In this document: positions 1 to 8,468 of the stretch, one piece after another | How positions within the stretch are numbered: the stretch's first letter is position 1 | Layout: each line of letters starts with the position of its first letter | Notes under the pieces: model-generated | The model's input: only the letters and a program-made list of their open reading frames with translations | Told to the model about the DNA's origin: nothing | Database searches by the model: none | Position numbers and translations under genes: made by a program | DNA from: Lachnospiraceae bacterium | GTDB lineage: Bacteria > Bacillota > Clostridia > Lachnospirales > Lachnospiraceae | Length of the DNA stretch: 64,000 bases | Direction of reading: 5' to 3' | Assembly (NCBI GenBank): GCA_015057635.1 | Contig: SVEB01000023.1 | Coordinates: 19,814-83,813, forward strand

Positions 1-532
1 ACTTTATGTCTTCTATCCACTCTATTTCAAGCTGTCTAGATTCACAAACTGCTTGCAATGGATGCTGAATCAGCTGATTATATTCAATTGGTTCACGGCT
101 TACTTTCAAACAAGCAGCATCGGATGCTTCATGAATCTTTGCAACGATTTTTCCCATCTCATACAGATTCCTGCTGGCATCCTGTTTCACTTTTTCAAAA
201 AGGACCGCATATCGTTTCCCTTCTAATGCCGTAATTTCCCACAAATATGTATCATCCTTTTGTTTGACCGGCTTGCATACATTAATATTTCTTTTTTGTA
301 ATTCTAAAATTATAGTGATTTCTTCTTCATAATCTTTCCTTGAAAAACGATTTGCATGAGAAACCCTCAAATAATATTGCTCCTCTGATGTTTGTATTTG
401 ATAAACATCATTAAGACCCATGCTCCACAGCTTACATTCTAAGCCCTGTAACCGATACCGGGAATTCACTTGTTCAAGCAAAGATTTTGGCGATAAAATA
501 GTGGATAGCACATCAAAATATTCTGTTTTCAT
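1..532 (-). CDS. Aminoglycoside/choline phosphotransferase-family protein (3' end outside window)
   Basis: The first 177 codons of a longer gene are present; the rest runs off the left edge. The N-terminus has the layout of the APH/choline kinase N-lobe: a short beta hairpin ending in VYQIQTSEEQYYLRVSH, an acidic helix starting RKDYEEEITIILEL, then an edge strand and hinge ending in YAVLFEKV. The catalytic HxDxxxxN loop would lie beyond the edge, so activity and substrate cannot be judged. Start chosen at the ATG at 532, preceded by an AAAAGAAG SD-like stretch. Related families phosphorylate aminoglycosides, homoserine or choline. The family call is fairly firm; the substrate is unknown. Confidence 0.7.
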   Translation of the reverse strand, partial: MKTEYFDVLSTILSPKSLLEQVNSRYRLQGLECKLWSMGLNDVYQIQTSEEQYYLRVSHANRFSRKDYEEEITIILELQKRNINVCKPVKQKDDTYLWEITALEGKRYAVLFEKVKQDASRNLYEMGKIVAKIHEASDAACLKVSREPIEYNQLIQHPLQAVCESRQLEIEWIEDIK

Positions 533-632
533 CTTCTTTTCCTTTCTGTTGTATTGGTATAATGGTACTCATTAGCTCAACAATATCATATATTTTGTAA
601 TTTTTTAACATATTATTTAAAGTTTTTCTTAT

Positions 633-770
633 TTAATTTTGATGCCAAGATATAAAATTCCAATGGGATTTGTATTTTCAGGGAAAGGATCGCTTATTTC
701 ATTCCCTGCACTTACATGCTCAAAATAATCCTGGAATCTGTTTCCACCATGGCAGATTGTTACCTCAAAA
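633..770 (-). pseudogene. Possible C-terminal coding remnant
   Basis: About 45 codons read open to a TAA at 633, starting with EVTICHGGNRFQDYFEHV and ending NPIGILYLGIKIK. There is no start codon or SD upstream, because the frame closes just 5' of it. It looks like the tail of a degraded gene rather than random AT-rich DNA, but I do not recognise the family. Confidence 0.25.
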
Positions 771-795
771 GAAAATTTTCACTCTATATGATTGC

Positions 796-1359
796 TCACT
801 TTCTTCCAAGTCCGAATAGAAGGATCTTTACCGCCAGTGCGATCAGTATGATTCCGCCAGCAAACTCTGATTTATACCGGTATTTTATTCCAAGATTATG
901 TCCGATTATAATTCCAAGCGATGCAATAAGAAACGTCTCCGTCCATATAATCCCCATTCCAATCCACTGATTTATCTGAGAAAATGTATCAGTTGTTGAA
1001 ATCGCTAATACATCATTTCCTACCGCAATCCCGATAAGCAGAACCGTAAAATACCGAATATCCGGCTCTTTTTGATCCAGCTCTTCATTATGATAAGATC
1101 GGATTAACATGATATTTCCAATCGTAAGAAGAAAAATAAAAGAAATCCAGTGATCCAGCCATTCAAAAATCCATCCGGTTCCTTCTGACAGCTGATAGGA
1201 TAGGATTGCAAATCCTCCTTGTACGACAGCAAATACAAAACTGATTCCGAAAAGCTTCTTTCCTGTTAATTTCCGTATCGCAAGACCTTTGCTGATGGAC
1301 GCAATAAACACATCACTTGAAAGCCCCATTGTAAGAATGACTGCACCAATATACTTCAT
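796..1359 (-). CDS. MntP-like manganese/heavy-metal efflux membrane protein
   Basis: A 187-residue polytopic membrane protein with about six hydrophobic helices. It has the internal two-fold repeat of the MntP (DUF204) family: the first half carries GLSSDVFIASISKG and the second AVGNDVLAIS, each placing an acidic residue in the membrane as in Mn(II) exporters. Length fits MntP (about 185-190). The SD GGGAGG lies 7 nt before ATG 1359. The protein is divergent: the usual second-half SxDA motif reads GNDVLA. Family members expel Mn2+; the substrate here is inferred from family only. A 20-bp perfect hairpin ends just upstream of the SD. I looked for a yybP-ykoY Mn riboswitch in the leader and did not find one. 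Confidence 0.75.
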   Translation of the reverse strand: MKYIGAVILTMGLSSDVFIASISKGLAIRKLTGKKLFGISFVFAVVQGGFAILSYQLSEGTGWIFEWLDHWISFIFLLTIGNIMLIRSYHNEELDQKEPDIRYFTVLLIGIAVGNDVLAISTTDTFSQINQWIGMGIIWTETFLIASLGIIIGHNLGIKYRYKSEFAGGIILIALAVKILLFGLGRK

Positions 1360-1371
1360 AAAATCCTCCCA

Positions 1372-1428
1372 AATCTAAAATCCCGCAGATGCTATATTCA
1401 ATTAATAACATCTGCGGGATTTTAGATT
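1372..1428 (-). promoter_or_regulatory. 20-bp perfect hairpin just upstream of the mntP-like SD
   Basis: Arms 1372-1391 and 1409-1428 are perfectly complementary around a 17-nt loop. On the minus strand the 3' arm ends a few bases before the GGGAGG SD of the gene at 796-1359. It may be a second terminator after trpS or a leader hairpin controlling access to the SD. There is no good U-tract, so an ordinary terminator is not certain. Confidence 0.5.
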
Positions 1429-1503
1429 CTCATTCATATTCTTATAGGTTGCTTAAAATATTTTTTCTGAAAATAAAATTATCACTTCACTTTTCTAAAA
1501 GCT

Positions 1504-1556
1504 GCCGCAGTAAGAGCGGGCGGATCTGAACATGATCCGCCCGCTCTTACTGCGGC
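1504..1556 (-). terminator. trpS transcription terminator (23-bp perfect stem)
   Basis: Arms 1504-1526 and 1534-1556 are exact inverted copies with a 7-nt loop and are GC-rich, unlike the surroundings. On the minus strand the stem lies 25 nt after the trpS stop and is followed by TTTT. The stem is much longer than a typical intrinsic terminator. Confidence 0.8.
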
Positions 1557-1581
1557 GTCCCTTACTAAATTAGCAATCTCT

Positions 1582-2673
1582 CTACTGTTGTTCGCTATAT
1601 TTTGCCTGCTGTTCTGCGATTAGGGATGCATCATCAAAGTAATTGATCTTCATGGCATCCTTTACTTCTTTTAGAGTCTCAGCAGCTGCTGCTTTCGCTT
1701 CTGCGCATCCAGCTTTTAACATCTCATAGATTTCCGGAATCTGCTGTTCTAACTGTTTTCTTCTTTCACGGATTGGTGCTAACTCTTCCTGCATTACTGC
1801 ATTTAAGAATTTCTTCACCTTCACATCACCAAGACCGCCACGCATATAGTGTGCCTTTAATTCATCTAGATCCTTATAGTCTGGTAAGTATTTTTCAAAA
1901 TGTTCTGGCTTGGAGAAGGCATCTAAATACGTAAATACGGTATTTCCTTCTACCTTTCCTGGATCGCTTACTTTGATGTGATCCGGATCGGTATACATGC
2001 TCATGATCTTTTTGCGAACGTCTTCTTCGCTGTCAGATAAGTAAATGCAGTTATTTAATGACTTACTCATCTTAGCCTTTCCATCTGTGCCTGGAAGACG
2101 TAAACATGCCTTATTATCTGGAAGTAGGATTTCTGGCTCTACTAATGTCTCTCCATAAATGCCGTTGAAGCGGTTTACGATTTCTCTTGTCTGTTCGATC
2201 ATTGGCATCTGATCTTCGCCTACTGGTACTACGGTTGCTTTAAATGCTGTGATATCCGCAGCCTGGCTTACCGGATAAGTTAAAAATCCTGCCGGGATGC
2301 TGGCTTCAAAGTCACGCATCTTGATTTCGCTCTTAACAGTAGGGTTTCTCTGAAGACGAGATACGGTTACTAAATTTAAATAAAAGGTAGTCAGTTCACA
2401 TAATTCCGGGATCTGGGACTGAATAAAGATCGTAGACTTCGCCGGATCGATTCCGCAAGCCATATAGTCAAGTGCTACTTCAATCACATTCTGTCTTACT
2501 TTCTCAGGATTATCCGCATTATCGGTAAGTGCCTGTGCATCTGCGATCATAATATAAATCTTATCAAATTCCCCTGAGTTCTGTAACTCAACTCTTCTTT
2601 TTAAAGATCCTACATAATGTCCGATATGCAGTCTTCCGGTTGGTCTGTCGCCTGTTAATATAATTTTTGCCAT
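1582..2673 (-). CDS. trpS: Tryptophan--tRNA ligase
   Basis: A 363-residue class I aminoacyl-tRNA synthetase that charges tRNA-Trp in the cytoplasm. The HIGH signature is seen in [11 protein letters not shown] (residues 13-23) and the KMSKS loop as AKMSKSLNN further on. Length is typical for the longer bacterial TrpS type. I place the start at ATG 2673 ([13 protein letters not shown]) because GGAGG at 2681-2685 lies 7 nt upstream; an in-frame ATG at 2688 overlaps this SD and would add five residues. The gene is alone between a T-box leader and a strong terminator. Confidence 0.95.
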   Translation of the reverse strand: MAKIILTGDRPTGRLHIGHYVGSLKRRVELQNSGEFDKIYIMIADAQALTDNADNPEKVRQNVIEVALDYMACGIDPAKSTIFIQSQIPELCELTTFYLNLVTVSRLQRNPTVKSEIKMRDFEASIPAGFLTYPVSQAADITAFKATVVPVGEDQMPMIEQTREIVNRFNGIYGETLVEPEILLPDNKACLRLPGTDGKAKMSKSLNNCIYLSDSEEDVRKKIMSMYTDPDHIKVSDPGKVEGNTVFTYLDAFSKPEHFEKYLPDYKDLDELKAHYMRGGLGDVKVKKFLNAVMQEELAPIRERRKQLEQQIPEIYEMLKAGCAEAKAAAAETLKEVKDAMKINYFDDASLIAEQQAKYSEQQ

Positions 2674-2760
2674 TCTTATTTCCTCCATTTTCTATACAGT
2701 CTGTAGTAACTTCTAAACAAGAGAAGGTATGTATCGTAAGCTTTCCCTTATTTGGAATTA

Positions 2761-2993
2761 AAAAAACTCCTATCCTTCATATACAAAGGATAAGAGTTGA
2801 CTTCTTATTTATGCCACCATTGCAGTTTTTCGCATACTAACATATGCTTCCTTTATAACGGTCAGGAGTCCCGTCAACGCCTACTATTAGTTCGGGTTGC
2901 CCTCATAAGCCCATTCGAACAGTGTTCCAATCATACTACACTCTCACCATGTGTAATTCTCTGTAAATCTTCTGCGCTGCCTACTCTTCTTAA
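2761..2993 (-). promoter_or_regulatory. T-box riboswitch controlling trpS
   Basis: On the minus strand the leader shows the T-box order. Stem I opens with AAGAAGAGTAGGCAG (from 2993) and has the distal AGAGA and GGTGAGAG elements. A specifier loop follows with GAA then TGG (2913-2911), the Trp codon. The T-box core TGGTGGCA lies at 2819-2812. Its TGGC is complementary to the GCCA acceptor end expected for tRNA-Trp (discriminator G73). It ends in an 11-bp hairpin (2798-2788 with 2775-2765) followed by a run of Ts, the leader terminator. Uncharged tRNA-Trp would stabilise the antiterminator and permit trpS expression. Confidence 0.88.
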
Positions 2994-3370
2994 TCATCGG
3001 TTTGCGGTGTTTTATTCACTTTATATAACAAGAATAGTCAAGTTTTTCCCATCTGTCAAGGCTTTTCTTCCTTGGTTATTTATCCTATTATATCCATACT
3101 GCCATCTGCTGTTGATTTCATTTGCCAGAATCTTAAAAATTGGCTGTCTGCCCCTATCGCGCGCAGACACTTCCATGTGGGCGGTGAGACTGATACTGCT
3201 GCTGCCATTTTAGCAACATTAAAAGAGAAGTTTAAGATTGGCGGGATACATATCGGAATTATCATCATGCAAAGTCCTTTTAAGCCCGCTAACAACCGAT
3301 CCTGCTATTTTTAAGAGAACTCCTATGTAAGCAGCCAGCGTGCTATCTCCAAATTCATATGCATGCTTTT
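2994..3370. other. Intergenic region, no gene assigned
   Basis: About 375 bp between the T-box leader and yolD. Short open frames occur on both strands, for example 3080-3295 minus and 3072-3314 plus, but none has a convincing SD or a recognisable family. On the minus strand a second frame starting KAGGIEKHAYEFGDSTLAAY runs directly behind yolD and could be part of a decayed membrane-protein gene joined by a frameshift. The trpS promoter should lie here upstream of 2993. Confidence 0.3.
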
Positions 3371-3814
3371 CTATTCCTCCAGCTTTCTGAATAACTCTCC
3401 ATCTACGCTCAGAATATCCTCGATTGAAATATACGATCCGTCTGCCAGAAAAATGAGTTGCTCGTACTCCTTGATTTTTTTCACATTACCGACAACCGTA
3501 ACATACTCTCCACCTTCCTTTTTCTGGTCGGCAATAAAGTAGGTAAACTCAACTTCCGGCTGATCTTTCAAATGATTTTTTATCATCTGGAGCCGTTCAT
3601 TCAAATGCTGTTTGCTGTTTTCATCCAGTTCTATTCTCTGACCGGTAAGCCTTGCCGTTTCCTGAATTGCTGCTCCATGGCCGGTAAGCGCCGCAAATGG
3701 TGAAAACTGCGCCGCTCTGTCATAAAGGGACATTCTAGGGCGAGATGGAGACACATGATGAGGTAAATTTATAATATCGTCATAATTATTTTGCTGTTTA
3801 GATAAATGATTCAT
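3371..3814 (-). CDS. YolD-like protein
   Basis: A 147-residue protein with the YolD signature near its N-terminus: HHVSPSRPRMSLYDRAAQFS followed by PFAALTGHGAAIQETARLT. YolD-like proteins are small partners encoded beside Y-family (UvrX/UmuC-like) polymerases in Firmicutes. The C-terminal half carries a beta-rich segment (EFTYFIADQKKEGGEYVTV). Start taken at ATG 3814 because AAGGAG lies 7 nt upstream; the frame is open further upstream without an SD. It follows the polymerase gene by 76 nt, consistent with one transcription unit. The family assignment is good; its biochemical role is not known. Confidence 0.85.
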   Translation of the reverse strand: MNHLSKQQNNYDDIINLPHHVSPSRPRMSLYDRAAQFSPFAALTGHGAAIQETARLTGQRIELDENSKQHLNERLQMIKNHLKDQPEVEFTYFIADQKKEGGEYVTVVGNVKKIKEYEQLIFLADGSYISIEDILSVDGELFRKLEE

Positions 3815-3890
3815 TGCCTTTCTCCTTACTCTGTTTTGCTGGTATTGTATAAATTTCTTCCAGCCATAATGGACGGTTCTAAAACAATTA

Positions 3891-5420
3891 TCACGCTTTA
3901 TGCCCGCCAATCTGCTTATTTCGCTCGATCGTCATCGCGCCTTCTTCTAGATTGGTTCCTTTTAAAATTGCGTTTTTTCCGAATTTCTTTTTCACATCCA
4001 GCATGACTTTTTGAAGCTTCTTTTCCCTCTCAAGAGCCTCTTCCTCTTTTTTTCTCTTCGCCTCTTCTGCACCAAAATCAGGAAACAGGCTTAACTGTTC
4101 AAAGGAATCTTCTTCTTTCGCTTCGCTTTCTGCAATCAGGTTATTTGCCACGATATTGATCCTTCGGACCGATAAATCCGGATTTATGATCTCATCGTAT
4201 AAGTTTAGCACGGCATCGGTCGCAAGCTTTGTAGAGGAAGTCCTACGGCCAAGATTTGCAGTGCCATGCGCATGCTTTGGTGTCTTCCTGCCATAATGAT
4301 CTGTGGTGATCTCCCCTTTATACGTTCTTAGGATTTCCGGATTATTTAAATTTTCAATATCATATCCTACCGTCAGTACGATCTGATTTGTCACAAGACC
4401 TTTATCCACAAGGTCAAGCATTAACAGCTCCAGCATTTCCCGTACGATCAGCCTTGCTTTCTTATAATCATAAGGACAATGCAGTACCTGTCCGGAGCTT
4501 AAACAGTTGGTCCTTGGCTTATACGCCTTCACATCCGCGATCGTGCACGGTTCCCATCCCCACGCATGGTCAATCAATAACTCTGCATTGATTCCAAAGA
4601 GCCGGTAAAGCATATCTTCATTATAAAAATCATTTGCCTTGCCAATGGAGCATCTGGCGATATCGCCCATTGTGTACAGCCCTCTCTCCTCTAACTTTTT
4701 CGCATATCCTTTTCCGACACGCCAAAAGTCAGTTAACGGCCTATGGTTCCATAAGAGCTTTCGGTAACTGATTTCATCTAATGTTGCGATTCTTACGCCA
4801 TTCTCATCAGCCGGAACGTGCTTTGCCACAATATCCATCGCAATCTTACAAAGATACAGATTTGTTCCGATTCCTGCAGCTGCTGTGATCCCTGTCTCCT
4901 TAAGCACCTCCAGGATCATCTTTCTTGCCAGTTCCTTAGCAGAAAGCCCATAAGTCTTTAAGTAATTCGTCACATCCATTAACACTTCGTCGATGGAGTA
5001 CACGTGGATATCCTCCGGTGCAATATACTTCAGGTAAATATTATAGATTCTTGTACTGTATTCAATATAAAATGCCATTCTAGGCGGAGCCGCGATAAAG
5101 GACACCTCATAATTAGGAGAGGATTTTAGCACGGTATCATCATAAGACTTTTCTGTTAATTTATGACCCGGTGCCTGAATTCTTCGCTCAGCATTCACTT
5201 CTTTCACTCTTTGTACCACTTCAAAGAGCCTCGCACGCCCTGAAATCCCATACTGCTTTAGAGAAGGGGATACCGCAAGACATATTGTTTTTTCCGTTCG
5301 GCTTGCATCTGCCACAACCAGGTTCGTGGTTAAGGGATCTAAATTCCGCTCAATACATTCTACGGAAGCATAGAATGATTTTAAGTCTATGGCAATATAA
5401 GTGCGATTGGATTCGGACAT
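3891..5420 (-). CDS. Y-family DNA polymerase (UvrX/UmuC-like)
   Basis: A 509-residue translesion polymerase. The palm motifs are visible: YIAIDLKSFYASVE with the metal-binding Asp at residue 12, and VYSIDEVLMDV with Asp144-Glu145. A helix-hairpin-helix-like thumb (KKLEERGLYTMGDIA) and a little-finger domain follow. The C-terminus is a charged, lysine/glutamate-rich tail (about 440-509) that may contain a clamp-binding segment. AAGGAGG lies 9-10 nt before the ATG. Pairing with the downstream yolD gene matches the UvrX/YolD arrangement of Firmicutes, where such genes are often damage-induced. I saw no clear LexA box in the short upstream gap. Confidence 0.9.
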   Translation of the reverse strand: MSESNRTYIAIDLKSFYASVECIERNLDPLTTNLVVADASRTEKTICLAVSPSLKQYGISGRARLFEVVQRVKEVNAERRIQAPGHKLTEKSYDDTVLKSSPNYEVSFIAAPPRMAFYIEYSTRIYNIYLKYIAPEDIHVYSIDEVLMDVTNYLKTYGLSAKELARKMILEVLKETGITAAAGIGTNLYLCKIAMDIVAKHVPADENGVRIATLDEISYRKLLWNHRPLTDFWRVGKGYAKKLEERGLYTMGDIARCSIGKANDFYNEDMLYRLFGINAELLIDHAWGWEPCTIADVKAYKPRTNCLSSGQVLHCPYDYKKARLIVREMLELLMLDLVDKGLVTNQIVLTVGYDIENLNNPEILRTYKGEITTDHYGRKTPKHAHGTANLGRRTSSTKLATDAVLNLYDEIINPDLSVRRINIVANNLIAESEAKEEDSFEQLSLFPDFGAEEAKRKKEEEALEREKKLQKVMLDVKKKFGKNAILKGTNLEEGAMTIERNKQIGGHKA

Positions 5421-5567
5421 CTTCTATGACCTCCTTATATAACTTGTTTTACTACTATCATACCAATTTTATCGGATAAAAAAAAGAGGTCGATTACTAC
5501 TAAAAGAAATTTATAGAATTCTGCAAAATCTGAAATACTATTCTTATTAAGCAAAAGGAGAAAACAT

Positions 5568-5999
5568 ATGGAAAAACTAAACTTTGTACTAGAAAATCAG
5601 TTGGGACATGCCAAAGACAATGAGGAATTAAAAGCAAATCTAAACGCACAGTTTACAGGCGAAACTGCAGAAGTAGGACTCTATCTTGCAATGGCAAGAG
5701 TCGCACAGCGTTCCGGGTATCCGGAAATTGCAGAAGTGCTAAAAGTAATTGCCTGGGAAGAAGCAGAACATGCGGCCCAGTATGCCGAACTTACCGGTAA
5801 AATATCCGAGTGCATGAAGACAAACCTGACCAATATGATGAATGGGGAGATTGGTGCCAATAAATTCAAGGCTGAGTTAGCCGAGAAGGCAAAAGCAGCC
5901 GGCCTAGAAGAACTCTATACGTTTATCGATCATGCGGCCAGAGATGAAGCAAGACATGCAAGCATGCTGCACGGTATGTTAAGCCGCCTTCCGGAATAA
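5568..5999 (+). CDS. Ferritin-like diiron protein (rubrerythrin N-domain only)
   Basis: A 143-residue four-helix diiron protein. Ligand motifs are present: Glu32 in TGETAEVGLYL, E65xxH68 in AWEEAEHAAQY, and E127xxH130 in RDEARHASML. These match the rubrerythrin/NADH-peroxidase ferritin-like domain. The usual C-terminal rubredoxin zinc-ribbon (CxxC pairs) is absent and the protein stops cleanly after LSRLPE, so it must take electrons from a separate partner if it acts as a peroxidase. AAAGGAG lies 7 nt before the ATG. A role in peroxide reduction in an anaerobe is inferred from the family. Monocistronic. Confidence 0.88.
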   Translation: MEKLNFVLENQLGHAKDNEELKANLNAQFTGETAEVGLYLAMARVAQRSGYPEIAEVLKVIAWEEAEHAAQYAELTGKISECMKTNLTNMMNGEIGANKFKAELAEKAKAAGLEELYTFIDHAARDEARHASMLHGMLSRLPE

Positions 6000-6098
6000 A
6001 TTGCGAAGATCAGTAAAATTTAATATACTATTAAGTATTACATTTGGACTCGAAAAGACTTATTAAGATTTCACAAAACCTGGCTATGCATAAAAAAG

Positions 6099-6143
6099 CT
6101 GCCCATTCCCAAGAAATTTCAATTTCTTAAGGAATGGACAGCC
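6099..6143 (-). terminator. Intrinsic terminator
   Basis: A hairpin with outer arms GCTGCCCATTCC and GGAATGGACAGC (one mismatch) enclosing a second short inverted repeat. On the minus strand it is followed by TTTTTT, so it should terminate the minus-strand transcript from the broken gene at 6170-6512. It could also stop the convergent rubrerythrin transcript. Confidence 0.7.
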
Positions 6144-6169
6144 ATTCTCCTGCTCTATGTAGGCTCTAA

Positions 6170-6512
6170 TTATTCATAGAATGCAAAGATTGTATTCAAA
6201 TATGGAATCATTGTCTCGTTTGTACTATAGTAAATCTCATGCTTTGTTTTCGGTACAAAGATTAATTCCGCAGATTCAACTTCATTTACAAATAGTTCCT
6301 TCTTCACGGTATTGTTCTAAATATGGTTCTACTACCTCAGACATCTGTACATCATAACCTTCTTCGTCCAGATAGAATTCATTCTAAGTCAGTGTAAGAT
6401 CTAAAGATTGTAATTCACCGTCCAGGTCTTCTTTAAATTCAACCGTAAAACCAAGCACGGTTACCATACATAGAAGAATTACTCCTATGATTATTTTCTT
6501 CGTACGTTTCAT
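6170..6512 (-). pseudogene. Broken gene for a small secreted or membrane-anchored protein
   Basis: Begins with ATG 6512 (SD AGAGG) and an N-terminal signal anchor (MKRTKKIIIGVILLCMVTVL). After 42 codons there is an in-frame TAG, then the same frame resumes with NEFYLDEEGYDVQMSEVVEP. A +1 shift near 6307 is needed to continue as KKELFVNEVESAELIFVPKT, ending at a TAA at 6170. Joined, the product would be about 114 residues. The family is not recognised. Two independent lesions make a sequencing artefact less likely. A terminator follows. Confidence 0.6.
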
Positions 6513-6731
6513 TTTATACCTCTTATTCTTTTTCATTTGTTTATGAAACATTGAATTCTCTAGCAATATTCCAAATCCAATAGTCATATCGGAGCAGGAG
6601 GTGGCATTCATTACAGTTTTTTGTTTCTGACAGAACTTTGCTGATTCATTCCTTCCTGTTCATACTTAACCTGTCCTTTTAGCGTTTATCCTCCATATGG
6701 AATACAAATCTATATTTATTTACTTGCCTCA

Positions 6732-6758
6732 AAAAGGAGAGCCCTAAGCTCTCCTTTT
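6732..6758 (-). terminator. Terminator of the RR-HK-ABC operon
   Basis: An 11-bp perfect inverted repeat, AAAAGGAGAGC and GCTCTCCTTTT, with a 5-nt loop, 26 nt beyond the stop of the ABC permease gene. On the minus strand the 3' arm ends in TTTT and is followed by T-rich sequence. Confidence 0.8.
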
Positions 6759-6784
6759 CTTCTTATCTATATTCTATTCCTTCC

Positions 6785-7513
6785 CTATTGGTTTTGTCTT
6801 TGAAATACAACACAGGCTCCTGCTATTCCTGCTATCCCCGAAATAATCACTGCAATGACCGCCTGTATCCTGTACCATCCGGTGATTCCATACCCAAGCA
6901 GCATTGCCGCTGGCCACGGAAGCATGCTTCCAAACCGGATTGGCAGCATAAGTGCGAATAATTCCATTCCCGTAAATACAAGCGAACACATAATGCTTGG
7001 ATAAAATGTTTTCCTTTGCAAAATGGCTATCAATAAAAGCGGAGCTGATGCTACGAAACTTAAGACTCTTCCTTTTGCTATCATCTGAAACAGAAGGCCT
7101 ATCTCATACCTTCCAAAACGATCCGCATAGATTAGCTTTCCTCCGATCATATAGATTGCCATACTGATTCCAAGCAGTAACAGATACCACAATAACCACA
7201 TCGTAAATTTCGAGAAAATAAATACGCTTCTTGATGTCGGCGCGGATAACACATTGATAATGGTCTTATCCTCATACTCCCGCTGTATTAAGAATGTGAT
7301 CACAAACCCGCTCGCAATCGATAAAAACAACGAAGTAATCACATTCGCGCTTTGGATCCAGTTGCTGATGTCATCTGGCGGTGTCGTTAATATCTTATCT
7401 TTATAAATGACCCAAAGAGCCGGCAAGATAACGATACAGGAACATACATAAAAAATTTTATTTTTTTTGATTTTATATAATTCTGATTTTATCATATTAA
7501 GCAATTCCGACAC
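6785..7513 (-). CDS. ABC-2 type permease, antimicrobial-peptide transporter type
   Basis: A 242-residue membrane protein with about six helices. It has the N-terminal cytoplasmic lead of BcrB/lantibiotic-immunity permeases (MIKSELYKIKKNKIFYVC) and a long loop after helix 2 with REYEDKTIINVLSAPTSR, typical of this group. It would form the membrane channel for the ATPase encoded immediately upstream; its start overlaps the ATPase gene end by 17 nt, so translation is coupled. Last gene of a four-gene operon with a response regulator and a histidine kinase, ending at a terminator. Function inferred: export or shedding of a membrane-active peptide antibiotic, sensed by the linked kinase. An alternative start at the Met in MIKSELY is possible. 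Confidence 0.8.
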   Translation of the reverse strand: MSELLNMIKSELYKIKKNKIFYVCSCIVILPALWVIYKDKILTTPPDDISNWIQSANVITSLFLSIASGFVITFLIQREYEDKTIINVLSAPTSRSVFIFSKFTMWLLWYLLLLGISMAIYMIGGKLIYADRFGRYEIGLLFQMIAKGRVLSFVASAPLLLIAILQRKTFYPSIMCSLVFTGMELFALMLPIRFGSMLPWPAAMLLGYGITGWYRIQAVIAVIISGIAGIAGACVVFQRQNQ

Positions 7514-8423
7514 CTCCCGTAATCATTTTAAAATGCTCTTCCAGATTCTCACCTGCGATGCCAAGCTGTGATACCTCTAGTTCATTTTCTAAAAACATGC
7601 GATTTACTGCCTGAGGTTCTTTCGAAAAATCATAAATACGGATGATATCGGACTGCATGACTTTATAATTATGAATTCCAAACTTTTGCTCCATCAACAT
7701 GCAGGCCTTATTCACATCTGATACCTGAACTTTAATATACCGCCGATTGTGTTTCGCCAGTTCTGACATATCACATTCTTCCACCAGCTTTGTCTCATGA
7801 AGGACACCGATCGTATCCACCAGCTGTTCCATTTCCGATAACTGATGGCTGGAAATCAAAATTGTTTTCCCTTCCTTCTCCGATAAATTTCGGATGAACT
7901 CTCTTAATTCAGCTATGCCGATTGGATCAAGGCCATTGGTCGGCTCGTCAAGAATAAGAAATTCAGGTTCATTCATCAGTGCGTTTGCAATCCCTAATCT
8001 CTGTTTCATTCCTAACGAGTAGCTGGAAAATGGCTTCTTATCCTGATACGATAGATTCACTAAATCCAGTGCATCTTTAATTGCATTTTTCTTTGTCGTA
8101 CCTTTTAGCATAGAAAAGATTTTCAAATTCTCATATGCAGATAAACTCGGGTAAAATCCCGGCGCCTCAATTAGACTACCCAGTCTAGAATAGATACCCC
8201 TCGGATTCTCTTTTATGGATTCTCCAAAGATTTTAATCTCCCCGGAAGATATCGTCGTAAGCCCTAGTATCATCTTCATAATAGATGTCTTACCGGCTCC
8301 GTTTCTGCCTAGCAGTCCATATATCTTTCCTTTTTCAATATGCATATTGATATCTTCTACGATTTTCTGTTTTCCATAGGTTTTGCACAAGTTATTTGTT
8401 TCAAGTAAATATTCTTTTTCCAT
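7497..8423 (-). CDS. ABC transporter ATP-binding protein (BcrA-type)
   Basis: A 308-residue ABC ATPase. Walker A is GRNGAGKTS, the ABC signature reads YSLGMKQRLGIANAL, and Walker B is FLILDEPTNGLDP, the latter characteristic of the drug/peptide-resistance BcrA/NodI group. The C-terminal 80 residues are a variable extension as in bacitracin- and lantibiotic-resistance ATPases. Start taken at ATG 8423 because AAAGGAG lies just upstream; an upstream in-frame TTG would include the SD. It pairs with the overlapping permease gene downstream and follows the histidine kinase gene by 45 nt. Confidence 0.9.
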   Translation of the reverse strand: MEKEYLLETNNLCKTYGKQKIVEDINMHIEKGKIYGLLGRNGAGKTSIMKMILGLTTISSGEIKIFGESIKENPRGIYSRLGSLIEAPGFYPSLSAYENLKIFSMLKGTTKKNAIKDALDLVNLSYQDKKPFSSYSLGMKQRLGIANALMNEPEFLILDEPTNGLDPIGIAELREFIRNLSEKEGKTILISSHQLSEMEQLVDTIGVLHETKLVEECDMSELAKHNRRYIKVQVSDVNKACMLMEQKFGIHNYKVMQSDIIRIYDFSKEPQAVNRMFLENELEVSQLGIAGENLEEHFKMITGGVGIA

Positions 8424-8468
8424 AATCCTAACTCCTTTCAAATATTACAATAACAACCTAACCTTGCC

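Noticed and set aside
716..970. Plus-strand 84-codon ORF
   Set aside because: Runs opposite the MntP-like gene, and its hydrophobic composition mirrors that gene.
1360..1500. Mn-responsive yybP-ykoY riboswitch upstream of the mntP-like gene
   Set aside because: The leader shows only a simple hairpin; I could not find the conserved yybP-ykoY helices and loops.
3072..3314. Plus-strand 80-codon ORF with a protein-like middle (GGETDTAAAILATLKEKF)
   Set aside because: No SD, no recognised family, and an overlapping minus-strand frame of similar quality; neither strand can be preferred.
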